Shown: piece after piece, positions 24,192 to 32,733 of the stretch | Position numbering within the stretch: the stretch's first letter is position 1 | Layout: every line of letters begins with the position of its first letter | Assembly (NCBI RefSeq): GCF_014287475.1 | Contig: NZ_JACOPF010000001.1 | Coordinates: 1,364,001 to 1,428,000 of the forward strand | DNA: 64,000 nt | Reading direction: 5' to 3' | Source of the DNA: Mediterraneibacter hominis | Lineage (GTDB): Bacteria > Bacillota > Clostridia > Lachnospirales > Lachnospiraceae | Notes under the pieces: generated by a model | What the model was told of the DNA's origin: nothing | The model's input: the letters and a program-made list of their open reading frames with translations, nothing else | Databases searched by the model: none | Translations under genes and position numbers: made by a program

Positions 24192-27100
24192 TCATTCATT
24201 ACGAACTCTTTTTTTGTGAAATAATTCAAATATACATGGTACAGCCGTCAGTATCATCACCATTCCATACAGCAAGCCGCCAATAAGAACAGCTGCTGCT
24301 GGCTGTACAACTTCCATTCCGGCTCCAATTCCGGTCGCCGCTGAAAATACAGCACCGATAATCGCCGCTGCTGTCATAGCAGTAGGACACATTTCCTTCT
24401 TTCCTGCACAAAGTATAGCATCTATTCTATTCATTCCTTCCTTTTCAAATTGGTTCATATTTTTTATCAATACAGCAACATGCTTTCCCATTATTACGCT
24501 TAAAATCAAAAATCCGATTACCGCCGGAGCACTCATTGGCTGCCCTGTCACAATTAACGCCAAAAATCCCCCTGTATATGCAAGCCCTACAGAAAGCAGC
24601 AGTAGAAACGGAATGTAAAAGGATTGAAACACTGCTGCCAGAATAAAATATACACACGCGCTGGCCATACCTACTGTTTTCCAGACTTCCATTCCTACGG
24701 ATTTTACCGCCTCTCCTCCTGTTATTTTCACTTTACATCCATCCGGCAGACTCTGTGCATTTAGCTTTTCCTGTATGTGACTTTTTACCTCTTTGACACG
24801 ATACCCTTCCTGTATCTGCGCTGTCACCTGCATATACCTGCTCCCATCTGTTTTCCGGATTGTCTGGTATACATCTCTTTCCTCAAGTACAGCGATTTCT
24901 TTTAAGGGAACTTCCTTTTCACTTCCATCCTCTAATTCTGCATGCAGTACAAATGTCTGAATGTCTCCTTCTTTCTCCAGTTCTTTTTCCATATCCTTTA
25001 TCATAACATCAAATATCCCGTCTGCTGTTTCAAGAACTGCCGCTATATCCTTGTAGTCTGTCATTTTCGCCTCTATCTGTCTATATACATCCTCAACCGT
25101 CAGATTATACAGTGCTGCTTTCTCCTTCTGTACGGTTACTCTGACTTCCTTTTTTGTATCATCCAGAATTCCTGTTGCCTCTTCTGTACCTTTTATTTCT
25201 TCCAGTGTTTTTTTCACCTCTTCCGCCGCCTGCTTCACTGTCTCGGTTTCATCTCCTGTGATTTCCACTGTAATTCCAGATGTTCCTGCCTGTTTTGTAT
25301 ATTCCTGCATAGTCTGTACCTGCAAAGAATATGGAATCGATTGTAGTTTTTTCTCAATCTCCTTCTCCAGGGTATCTGTTGATATAACCTCCTTTTCTTT
25401 TGTCTGTATATAAAATTGTACCATATAAGCCTGTTTTGTATCTGAATCTAAAGTTTCGTCCAATGACACAAACCCGACGTCCCCGACACTTTCTATTTCT
25501 GAGATCTTTCGTGCCACGTCATCCGCCGCCTCTTTCACATTGTCTCTCTCTGTTTCTCCTTCTATCTCCATTCTCACATAAAACTGGGAGCTTTCCATCT
25601 CCGGCAGTATCGTTTCCTCTTTGGAAAAAGCTATCCAGCCGCACATACACAACAATCCAACTGTCCCTGTCAGCAGTATGATTTTTTGATATTTTTTCTT
25701 CCTTGAAATACGCTCTTGTATCTTTTCTATTCTTAAAGAAAATTTCCATTCACGTTTGTCTGCTCCTTTAAAAAAGAATGTATACAATACAGGCACTATA
25801 GCAAACACACAGAATATACCTGCTATCAAAACATACACCGCCGTCCTCCCAGCCTCTCTGTACAGAATATGCTCTCTTTCTCCTGCAAAAATTTCTGGTA
25901 AAAATACTGCTGTCAACCCAAGTACCGTTGCCGCAAATGTTCCTGCATATTGTCTTGTTCCTTTCACAGCAGACATACAGACAGGCAGATATTCCTTCGT
26001 CTCTGTCTGATGTATATTCTCCAGCACTGTATTTGTTCCATCTATTATAAATACTGTCCCTGCCGCCAGAACAGATAACGAAACAAAATTAAGAGAACCT
26101 CCTTTTAGACACAGCAACGCTAACATCAGAAATATACCGGCTAACACCGAACTCATAACCAATAATCCTGCCCGCAAATTTCTCAAGGTACTTCCAATAA
26201 CCAGAAGCAGAAAAATACTTGCATAAAACAAGTGCTTCCCCATTGAAGCTGCCAGCGTTTCCATATACTCAGTACTGCTCTGTAATATCACACATTTCAT
26301 TTGTGAATTCTCTTTTTCCAAGTCTCTTAATTTCGCTTGTATCCGTCCGCAGACCTCCCCGTCCGAATATCCCGTCTCCTTTTGTACACTGATAAGAACG
26401 CCTCTTTTTCCATTGATCTCTGCATATGTTTTGTCTCCCTTTTCAACAACGCAAATATCTGCTACATCCGACAGATATACAGGCTTTGTCCCTTCTAATT
26501 CTAAAATAGGAAGGCTTTCAAGCTCCTGGATGGAATGGAGTGTATCCCCTACCCAGATGTAATATGCATTTCCATTCTTTTCTATATATTCTGCTGACAT
26601 GCCAAAATTCTGCGCCGTTAGAATCTCCTTCACCTTTTCCACTGTTAAAAGTGTTCCGGTTTCTGGCAGTGTCTCATCCGTTCTGTCCGTTTCTTCCTTT
26701 TCTGCCAATTTCGTATTTTGTGCCGCCAATTCTAGAATCTTCTGACTGTCAAGCTCCCCTAATTTTTCTTCTGCTTCTTTGAATGACAAAGTATCTGTCT
26801 TGAGCGTATCTTTTAGTGTTTCTGCCTTTTCTTTTTCAGATTCCAATGCAGATACCGCGTTGTCCAGGCTATCCTTCTGTGATTGAATCTGAAGCAGGGC
26901 ACTTTGTATCTGGGCAAAATTTTGTTCATAATGTTCGATTGTTTCCAGTTCTTCTTCCAGAATCTTTTTTTGTTCCTGTAATTTTTCTTCATCCTCCGAT
27001 TCCGTATTTTCTGCCTGTCTGCATATTGATTCATAGCTCTCTTTTATCTCAGATTCCTGTACCTTTACTGTATCTAACGCCTTTTTACGATTCTCGCTTT

Positions 27101-27899
27101 CCTGCTGCTTAACATCCAGCATATTCTCAGTCTGTGAAAACTGTACTTCTGCCAGATTAAGTTCTCTTTGTTTCACTTCAAGCTGTGAACGAAGGACTTC
27201 CATGCTTTGCCCTCCGTATGTCTGTTCTGTCTCTTCCTCTTTTTCTTTTGCTGTTTTCAGCTCCTCCTCTGCTGATTTCCTCTGTGCTTCTAGTGTTTCT
27301 TCTGTCTGTATATTTTTCTCTTCTATTTTTTCTGGGTGAAGCGTTATCTGCACCCCTTGCTCCGCCGCCCCCATAGTTTGGACATATGCCACTCCTTCCA
27401 GGCGCTTCAGCTGAGGGAGTATTTTTTCTTCTGTAAGCTGAGACGCCTTTACAGGATCCCCTCCGCTTGTGCTGATCGCTGCGACTATAACAGGATCCGC
27501 CTCTGAATCCATCTTCAAAATATCCGGCTTAGACGCACTGTCCGGAAGGACTTCCATTGCCTGTTCTACCCGTTCTCTTGTCTCCATAACCGCTGTATCT
27601 ATGTCCGTACCTTTGCCAAGTTCCAGAACAACAGTAGAAACACCCGTTTGGGATGTGGAACGGATATGCTCTACATTTTGAACAGATGAAACCGCATTTT
27701 CGATTTCTTTTGTCACCTTCTGCTCTACTGTTTCAGGACCCGCCTGTTCATACAAAGTCATAATCGCAATACAAGGTGCATCTGCAGCAGGCAGGGACTC
27801 TATTTCTATATTCCGAAAACCTTCCATGCTCAAAATCAAAATTATCAGAACACCCACAATCATTATATATGGATTTTTGACACATATTTTAGATAGCAT
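24192..27899 (-). CDS. RND-family efflux permease with large coiled-coil insertion
   Basis: The 1235-residue product is a HAE1/SwrC-type RND transporter: N-terminal CVKNPYIMIVGVLIILIL anchor, porter segments (NVEHIRSTSQTGVSTVVLEL, ITLHPEKIEEKNI), then TM2-6 around residues 555-760, a second porter half, and a final membrane block. In the porter region where AcrB has its docking loop, about residues 195-415 are an inserted heptad-rich coiled coil (AEEELKTAKEKEEE, LQEQKKILEEELETIEHYEQ). In TM4 the usual Asp-Asp pair reads IIDGTN, keeping one Asp. No adaptor gene is nearby. The ATG with GGGAGG upstream replaces a longer frame that runs back through repeat copy 3. Confidence 0.88.
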   Translation of the reverse strand: MLSKICVKNPYIMIVGVLIILILSMEGFRNIEIESLPAADAPCIAIMTLYEQAGPETVEQKVTKEIENAVSSVQNVEHIRSTSQTGVSTVVLELGKGTDIDTAVMETRERVEQAMEVLPDSASKPDILKMDSEADPVIVAAISTSGGDPVKASQLTEEKILPQLKRLEGVAYVQTMGAAEQGVQITLHPEKIEEKNIQTEETLEAQRKSAEEELKTAKEKEEETEQTYGGQSMEVLRSQLEVKQRELNLAEVQFSQTENMLDVKQQESENRKKALDTVKVQESEIKESYESICRQAENTESEDEEKLQEQKKILEEELETIEHYEQNFAQIQSALLQIQSQKDSLDNAVSALESEKEKAETLKDTLKTDTLSFKEAEEKLGELDSQKILELAAQNTKLAEKEETDRTDETLPETGTLLTVEKVKEILTAQNFGMSAEYIEKNGNAYYIWVGDTLHSIQELESLPILELEGTKPVYLSDVADICVVEKGDKTYAEINGKRGVLISVQKETGYSDGEVCGRIQAKLRDLEKENSQMKCVILQSSTEYMETLAASMGKHLFYASIFLLLVIGSTLRNLRAGLLVMSSVLAGIFLMLALLCLKGGSLNFVSLSVLAAGTVFIIDGTNTVLENIHQTETKEYLPVCMSAVKGTRQYAGTFAATVLGLTAVFLPEIFAGEREHILYREAGRTAVYVLIAGIFCVFAIVPVLYTFFFKGADKREWKFSLRIEKIQERISRKKKYQKIILLTGTVGLLCMCGWIAFSKEETILPEMESSQFYVRMEIEGETERDNVKEAADDVARKISEIESVGDVGFVSLDETLDSDTKQAYMVQFYIQTKEKEVISTDTLEKEIEKKLQSIPYSLQVQTMQEYTKQAGTSGITVEITGDETETVKQAAEEVKKTLEEIKGTEEATGILDDTKKEVRVTVQKEKAALYNLTVEDVYRQIEAKMTDYKDIAAVLETADGIFDVMIKDMEKELEKEGDIQTFVLHAELEDGSEKEVPLKEIAVLEERDVYQTIRKTDGSRYMQVTAQIQEGYRVKEVKSHIQEKLNAQSLPDGCKVKITGGEAVKSVGMEVWKTVGMASACVYFILAAVFQSFYIPFLLLLSVGLAYTGGFLALIVTGQPMSAPAVIGFLILSVIMGKHVAVLIKNMNQFEKEGMNRIDAILCAGKKEMCPTAMTAAAIIGAVFSAATGIGAGMEVVQPAAAVLIGGLLYGMVMILTAVPCIFELFHKKRVRNE

Positions 27900-28038
27900 G
27901 CTATATTTATACCTCCCAGACAGCTTGATTGAGCTTATACAATAACTAGCCTTCTGGATTAGTATTTCCGGTTCTCTTGTATTTATTAAGAAAGAATTTA
28001 CACTATAAATCCACACAACTATGTCTAAGTTAACAAAA

Positions 28039-28724
28039 TATAAATTTAACGAAGCAACAAGCAGTGCGAAAAGAACAGGCAAACTCTGTGTCATGCTTGC
28101 ATGTAAACAGAAGTTTGTCTGCTTCTTTTCATTCGGCGACTGCCGATAGCGAAATGGAGCACATGCGGAATTGAGCTGGCACTGCGGAAGTTGACAAAAA
28201 TGGTTCGCGCAAGAGGGCGTGTATTGCAACGTTCGTCAGGGCTTCGCCGAAATTCCTCACTTTTGCAACACACGCCCTCTTGCGCTTACACTTTCGCCAG
28301 CTTAAGTTTATAATTTCAGACAGAAAAGAATCGACTTCATGCTACTACAAAATTCCAGTCAGAAGTAAACAAATTTTTCTGATTAGAAATTCGTAGCAAC
28401 GTGAAGTCGATTTCTTTTAAGTGAAATTTAACTAATAAGGTGTCTTCCGAATGGCGGGGAAAAACTTCTGACTGGAAGTGACAGCAAAAACACTGTGTCA
28501 GATAAGCAGGGCATTGACAAGGAGCGTTCCGAATACAGTTCGCCTGGTTCTTAGCGCAAAGCATCTGTGTGTTCCAATGGACACACAGATGCTTTGTGCT
28601 TAGAAGCACTCGAACGGATGAGGTAAAGCGGGTCCTGCCCTGTGTTCTGATACAGTGTTTTTTGCGTACCTTCTATTAAAATTTTTTAACAGACAAGGAA
28701 TACATTTTGTCAGTTAAATTTATA
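28039..28724. repeat. Mosaic palindromic repeat element, copy 3
   Basis: This 686-bp element starts TATAAATTTAACGAAGC and ends with the complement of TATAAATTTAACTGAC. Its first 150 bases are the inverted tail of copies 1 and 2; the rest follows their head. It contains a 16-bp perfect stem (28207-28222 with 28270-28285), the AATCGACTTCA module near 28330-28415, and a 15-bp stem AAAGCATCTGTGTGT (28558-28572) with its complement (28581-28595). The stop codon of the aminotransferase gene lies inside its right end. Confidence 0.85.
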
Positions 28725-30006
28725 TATTTCCAAGGAGTTTATCTACGCTTATTAATTTTACGCTTAGTACAAAAATTTCTGTTGCTTCTTTTAGTTCTTC
28801 CAGCGTTGGGTAAGTTGGAGCGATTCGAATATTACTGTCGTGTGGATCTTTTCCGTAAGGATAAGTTGCCCCTGCCCCTGTCATGACGAGTCCAGCCTCC
28901 TTTGCTTTTGCGACGATTGCTTTTGCACATCCTTCCAGTGCATCAAAGGAAATAAAATATCCTCCGCGCGGAGCAATCCAAGAACCAATTTCCAAACCGC
29001 CCAGCTCGTTCTCTAATGTAGTAAGTACCGCTTCAAATTTTGGACGAATAATTTCTGCGTGTTTTCTCATATGGGCATGGATTCCTTCTAAATCTTTGAA
29101 AAACTTTACATGCCTAAGCTGATTGATTTTATCATGGCCTATCGTTTGCATTTTCATCGTACTGCTGACATCTTTTAGATTTGCTTTGGAAGCAGCCAAA
29201 GCAGCAAGTCCAGAACCAGAAAAACTGATTTTGGATGTGGAAGAAAATTTATATACCATGTCTGGATTTCCAGCCTTTTTGCATTCTTCTAGAATTTCCA
29301 AAAGCTGATCCTGTCTATCCTCATAGAGATGATGTACGCCATACGCATTGTCCCAGTAGATTCTAAAATCTTCTGCTGCCGGCTTTAAATTTGCAAAACG
29401 GCGGACTGTTTCATCTGAATATGTAATTCCCTGTGGATTTGAATATTTTGGAACACACCAGATTCCTTTTACAGCGGCATCTGTGCTGGCAAGTTCTTCT
29501 ACCATGTCCATATCCGGTCCATCCTCTGACATCGGGATAAGAATCATCTCTATTCCAAAATGCTCTGTAATTCCAAAATGTCTGTCGTATCCCGGAACAG
29601 GACATAAAAATTTTATCTTATCCAGTTTGCACCAGGGCGTACTTCCCATCACACCATGTGTCATAGAGCGCGCCACTGTGTCATACATGATATTCAGACT
29701 TGAATTTCCAAATACAATCACATTGTCGGGGGACACTTCCATCATATCTGCAAGCAGCTTCTTCGCCTCTGGAATTCCGTCTAATGCACCATAATTTCTA
29801 CAGTCTATCCCATTCTCACAGAACATTGTACTACTGCTGTCCAGCACATCCAGCATACCCATAGAAAGGTTCAGCTGCTCTGCAGACGGTTTTCCTCTGG
29901 ACATATCCATTTTAAGCCCTTTTGCCTTTATTTGTGCAAACTTTTTCTCCAGACTGTCCTTTAACTGTTTTAGTTCCTCCCTGCTTAAATCTTTATAAGC
30001 TGTCAT
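28720..30006 (-). CDS. Class I aminotransferase, aspartate aminotransferase subgroup Ic-like
   Basis: This 428-residue PLP enzyme has LKMDMSRGKPSAEQLNLS at about residues 30-47 and NYGALDGIPEAKKLLAD near 70. The PLP lysine is expected in YKFSSTSKISFSGSGLAAL (about 253-271), and NSSLNIMYDTVA, WCVPKYSNPQGITYS and IYWDNAYGVHHLY match the AspAT Ic/MocR-like (PF12897) family. It probably makes aspartate or alanine from keto acids; the exact substrate is unknown. The ATG was chosen because GGAGG is eight bases upstream. The final ATA TAA is formed by the terminus of repeat copy 3. Confidence 0.88.
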   Translation of the reverse strand: MTAYKDLSREELKQLKDSLEKKFAQIKAKGLKMDMSRGKPSAEQLNLSMGMLDVLDSSSTMFCENGIDCRNYGALDGIPEAKKLLADMMEVSPDNVIVFGNSSLNIMYDTVARSMTHGVMGSTPWCKLDKIKFLCPVPGYDRHFGITEHFGIEMILIPMSEDGPDMDMVEELASTDAAVKGIWCVPKYSNPQGITYSDETVRRFANLKPAAEDFRIYWDNAYGVHHLYEDRQDQLLEILEECKKAGNPDMVYKFSSTSKISFSGSGLAALAASKANLKDVSSTMKMQTIGHDKINQLRHVKFFKDLEGIHAHMRKHAEIIRPKFEAVLTTLENELGGLEIGSWIAPRGGYFISFDALEGCAKAIVAKAKEAGLVMTGAGATYPYGKDPHDSNIRIAPTYPTLEELKEATEIFVLSVKLISVDKLLGNI

Positions 30007-30153
30007 TTCGAAATCCTCCACTTTCTTCCATGTTTGTCTCACTTCATGTTATTGTATCGTCAAAATGCGATTTCGTCAATCCCTTCTTGCATTTTTGCTG
30101 TTTTTAAAACGAATTTCTGCTGTATTTCTCCAAAATTATGACTTAATATTTTT

Positions 30154-30828
30154 CTAATTATTCATTTTACATATAATCTCCGACGTCCATTCTATCAGTT
30201 TATGCGTAACTTCATCTAAACTCCTGTCAGGTATTCCTATTTCCTTTTTCATCTGCATAGCAGTATATAAAATCTCTCGATCCTTTCCGGTCAATTTTAC
30301 GAATAATTCTGCCTTTTTATAGATATACGCCTGGGTTTCTAAAAAGTACTTCGCCTGCAGCACAAAAACCGCTGCTTTATACAGCTGCGCGGTAATCTCC
30401 ATTTGTTGTTCATGGACGATATTGTGACATGCACCATGGTAAATATTGCATGCACCCATATGTACTGCATGTCGTATGTCTTCTTTCGTCACAGATGCAA
30501 GCACATTTTCAAGACTTCCTTTCAGGGGTACAGTATCACGACAAAACTGAAACAAGTCAGGCTTCGCCCAATTTTCTATCTCCCTTCTGCCGGAAATAAA
30601 GCCGCATGCCTTTTCTCTATATGGCAAGGCATCCAGCATCTTCCTGTAAAGCCGCAGATCCGCCGCAAGCAGCTTATCCAAAATTAGTACAACGTCTACA
30701 TCGCTGTTTTCTGTTTCTTCTCCACGCGCATAGCTTCCCTGTACCCCTAAAAACCATACTCTGTATCCAAATGTCTGCTCCACCGCTTCTGCATATTTTT
30801 CCAACCATTCATATATCTGAAATCCCAT
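30154..30828 (-). CDS. Nucleotidyltransferase with C-terminal helical (HEPN-like) domain
   Basis: The 224-residue protein has a polymerase-beta-type nucleotidyltransferase core: GSYARGEETENSDVDVVLIL at about residues 30-49 carries the GS and the Asp-x-Asp pair that bind metal. From about residue 115 the protein is helical with many His and Tyr, and RSLDEVTH near residue 203 fits the R-x4-6-H pattern of HEPN domains. It may be a one-polypeptide MNT-HEPN protein or an antibiotic-type nucleotidyltransferase. The second option is equally possible, because RxxxH patterns are common by chance. It stands alone, divergent from the response regulator gene. Confidence 0.75.
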   Translation of the reverse strand: MGFQIYEWLEKYAEAVEQTFGYRVWFLGVQGSYARGEETENSDVDVVLILDKLLAADLRLYRKMLDALPYREKACGFISGRREIENWAKPDLFQFCRDTVPLKGSLENVLASVTKEDIRHAVHMGACNIYHGACHNIVHEQQMEITAQLYKAAVFVLQAKYFLETQAYIYKKAELFVKLTGKDREILYTAMQMKKEIGIPDRSLDEVTHKLIEWTSEIICKMNN

Positions 30829-30924
30829 TCGTCTCCGCCTCCTGTCTTTTTTCGCTGTTGTTCCACTGACTGATATGTGATACCTACGTGTTAAAATCTT
30901 ATAACTAAGCGTATCATATTTATT

Positions 30925-30953
30925 TTCTTTTTTCTATCATTCTGTGTTATAAT
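30925..30953 (+). promoter_or_regulatory. Promoter of the LytTR regulator gene
   Basis: A perfect TATAAT with a weak -35 (TTCTTT) 17 bases upstream, about 39 bases before the start. Confidence 0.45.
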
Positions 30954-30991
30954 CAGAAACGGAAATTTTTTAGAAAGGCTTAGAAAATACA

Positions 30992-31693
30992 ATGCTAGAA
31001 ATCATTATCTGCGACGACGAAAAAGCCCTCCGCAAAAATTTGAGGAAAATTATTGCCACCGAATTAGATTTGTGTGGTATTGCATATCATATCATGGAAT
31101 ATTCAAGTGGAGAAGAATTGCTGCAAGAGCTCCATGTTTACGATTATCAGATTCTTTTTCTGGATATAGAAATGAAACATTTAAACGGGATTGAAACAGC
31201 AAAAAAATTGAGAGCTATGCATCGTACCGCCCAAATTATTTTTGTTACCTCTTATCAGGACTTTGTATTCCAGGGATATGAAGTGCGTGCGTTAAACTAT
31301 ATTATGAAGCCTTATCAGCCTGGCAAAATTACAGAGGTACTCCATACTGCTCTCAAAGAATTGGATTATACTGCCCAGAAGTATTTTGTCGTACAAAAAA
31401 AGGATGGCGACATCCGTCTTCCTCTTTCTTCGATTAAGTATTTTGCCAGTGAACGCCGAATCATCCATGTTTTTACAACCGATGCCTCCTACACCTTCTA
31501 CGGCAGGTTAAATGAGTTGTCCCCACAGCTAAATACGACTTTCGTGAGAATCCATAACCGCTATCTTGTCAATCTGAAATATGTGCAGAGTATACAGAGC
31601 AACACTGTACTTATAGACGGTGAGGAACTGCCTGTAAGTCGTTCCTGCAAAGCCGATCTGGAAATCGCATTTGCCAAATATATATTGTGTTAA
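30992..31693 (+). CDS. LytTR-family response regulator (orphan)
   Basis: The 233-residue protein has a receiver domain (residues 1-120): acidic pocket DDE at 8-10, phosphoacceptor Asp in LFLDIEM near 57, TSY near 85 and the lysine in YIMKPYQ near 107. A LytTR DNA-binding domain follows (about 130-230; YFASERRIIHVFTTD, YGRLNELSPQL, FVRIHNRYLVNLKYV). Such regulators answer peptide or envelope signals, usually with a membrane histidine kinase. No kinase gene is adjacent. It ends at a good terminator, so it is a single-gene unit. Confidence 0.93.
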   Translation: MLEIIICDDEKALRKNLRKIIATELDLCGIAYHIMEYSSGEELLQELHVYDYQILFLDIEMKHLNGIETAKKLRAMHRTAQIIFVTSYQDFVFQGYEVRALNYIMKPYQPGKITEVLHTALKELDYTAQKYFVVQKKDGDIRLPLSSIKYFASERRIIHVFTTDASYTFYGRLNELSPQLNTTFVRIHNRYLVNLKYVQSIQSNTVLIDGEELPVSRSCKADLEIAFAKYILC

Positions 31694-31701
31694 TATCAAA
31701 A

Positions 31702-31744
31702 TCTCTGGCAATACAAGGCTATCCTGTAGTTGCCAGAGATTTTC
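31702..31744 (+). terminator. Terminator of the LytTR regulator gene
   Basis: TCTCTGGCA (31702-31710) pairs with TGCCAGAGA (31731-31739), followed by TTTT. Confidence 0.85.
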
Positions 31745-31778
31745 CGGTTATTTCTGGTTATTTCTTATGAAGAATTTT

Positions 31779-32689
31779 TTATTTTCCTTTTCTTTTTGCC
31801 AGACATACACAAGCTGTTCCGCTTATCAAGAAGGCAAATATATACAACACTATGCTGTTTTTCCAGTCTCCCGTTTTAGGAACTTCGGATACTCTTTCTT
31901 TCTCTGCTTCTTTTAGAACCTCTGTATGTTCTGCTATTTGCGTATCGTCTGTCTGATAGCTATCATCTGGCTTGACAGGCGCCTGCTTATGTATAATCTG
32001 GATATTTGCCGAAACGCCTTCTGCCAGCGCATTATAATTTACTGCACTCGGTGACACATTCACTGTAACAGCAGCTTCTTCTGCCTGTGCATCATCAGAA
32101 AGGACAAAAACAGCCGAGTACTTGTTTCCCGTACGCGTTACAGCTGTTCCTTCTTTCATCTTTGCATTGACAGCCGTAAATTCTATTTCTTCTGCCTTCG
32201 GAAGTCCTGCTTCATATCCAAAATCGTTTACAATGACCGCACTTACTGTAATTTCACTTCCTCCCTCCGCACTCTGTTCGGAAGCGGAAATATGCAATTC
32301 GGGATCTGCCTTTGAAATCGTTACATCTGTTGCAATGTTTTCCATCCGTTCCGGCACAACATACCACTCATTAAAATCTACGTCACTGTCTGGATTACGG
32401 TTGTAAAATGCAAAATCCGTCATCTCTGTCAGAATTGTATAATGTCCGGCATCCGGCGACGCTAGGACTCCCTTTGCCGTCGCCGACATATCTGCATAGT
32501 CTTCCTCAGAAACAGCTTCTTGGAAATACATATCCGTCACGTCAACAATCGCAGTGCCATTGTACGGCCGGCTCTCTGCTGTGGCAAGATTTACCTGTTC
32601 AGCAGCTAAGGACGGGAAGGAAAGCGAACTCCATATTACCCCCCCCCCAATAATACAGCACACATGCTCTTCAGATTTTTCTTCATCAT
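31779..32689 (-). CDS. Sortase-anchored surface protein (VPKTG), reading frame broken at a G10 tract
   Basis: A ribosome site GGAGG and two ATGs open the frame MMKKNLKSMCAVLLGGG, a signal-peptide beginning, but the tract of ten G then gives TAA. With eleven (or eight) G the frame continues as VIWSSLSFPSLAAEQ, completing a signal peptide with cleavage near SLAA, and the protein would have 303 residues. The mature part has NEAT-like or Ig-like beta repeats not assigned to a family. The C-terminus carries VPKTG, a 20-residue hydrophobic stretch and AKRKGK, a sortase signal. In this assembly it is therefore off, or the tract was misread. No sortase gene is in the window. Confidence 0.8.
32639..32648. 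repeat. Homopolymer tract, ten C (ten G on the coding strand)
   Basis: The run lies 17 codons into the surface-protein gene, inside the hydrophobic core of the signal peptide. One more base would restore the frame. Slippage of such tracts is a known route to phase variation. Confidence 0.9.
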
Positions 32690-32733
32690 AAATAACCTCC
32701 TCTATATAATGTTTGATAACATTGTACTCCTTT

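Noticed and set aside
27900..28229. N-terminal extension of the RND protein by 110 codons
   Set aside because: These codons run through repeat copy 3 and have no ribosome site, while an ATG at 27899 has GGGAGG upstream and starts a normal RND N-terminus.
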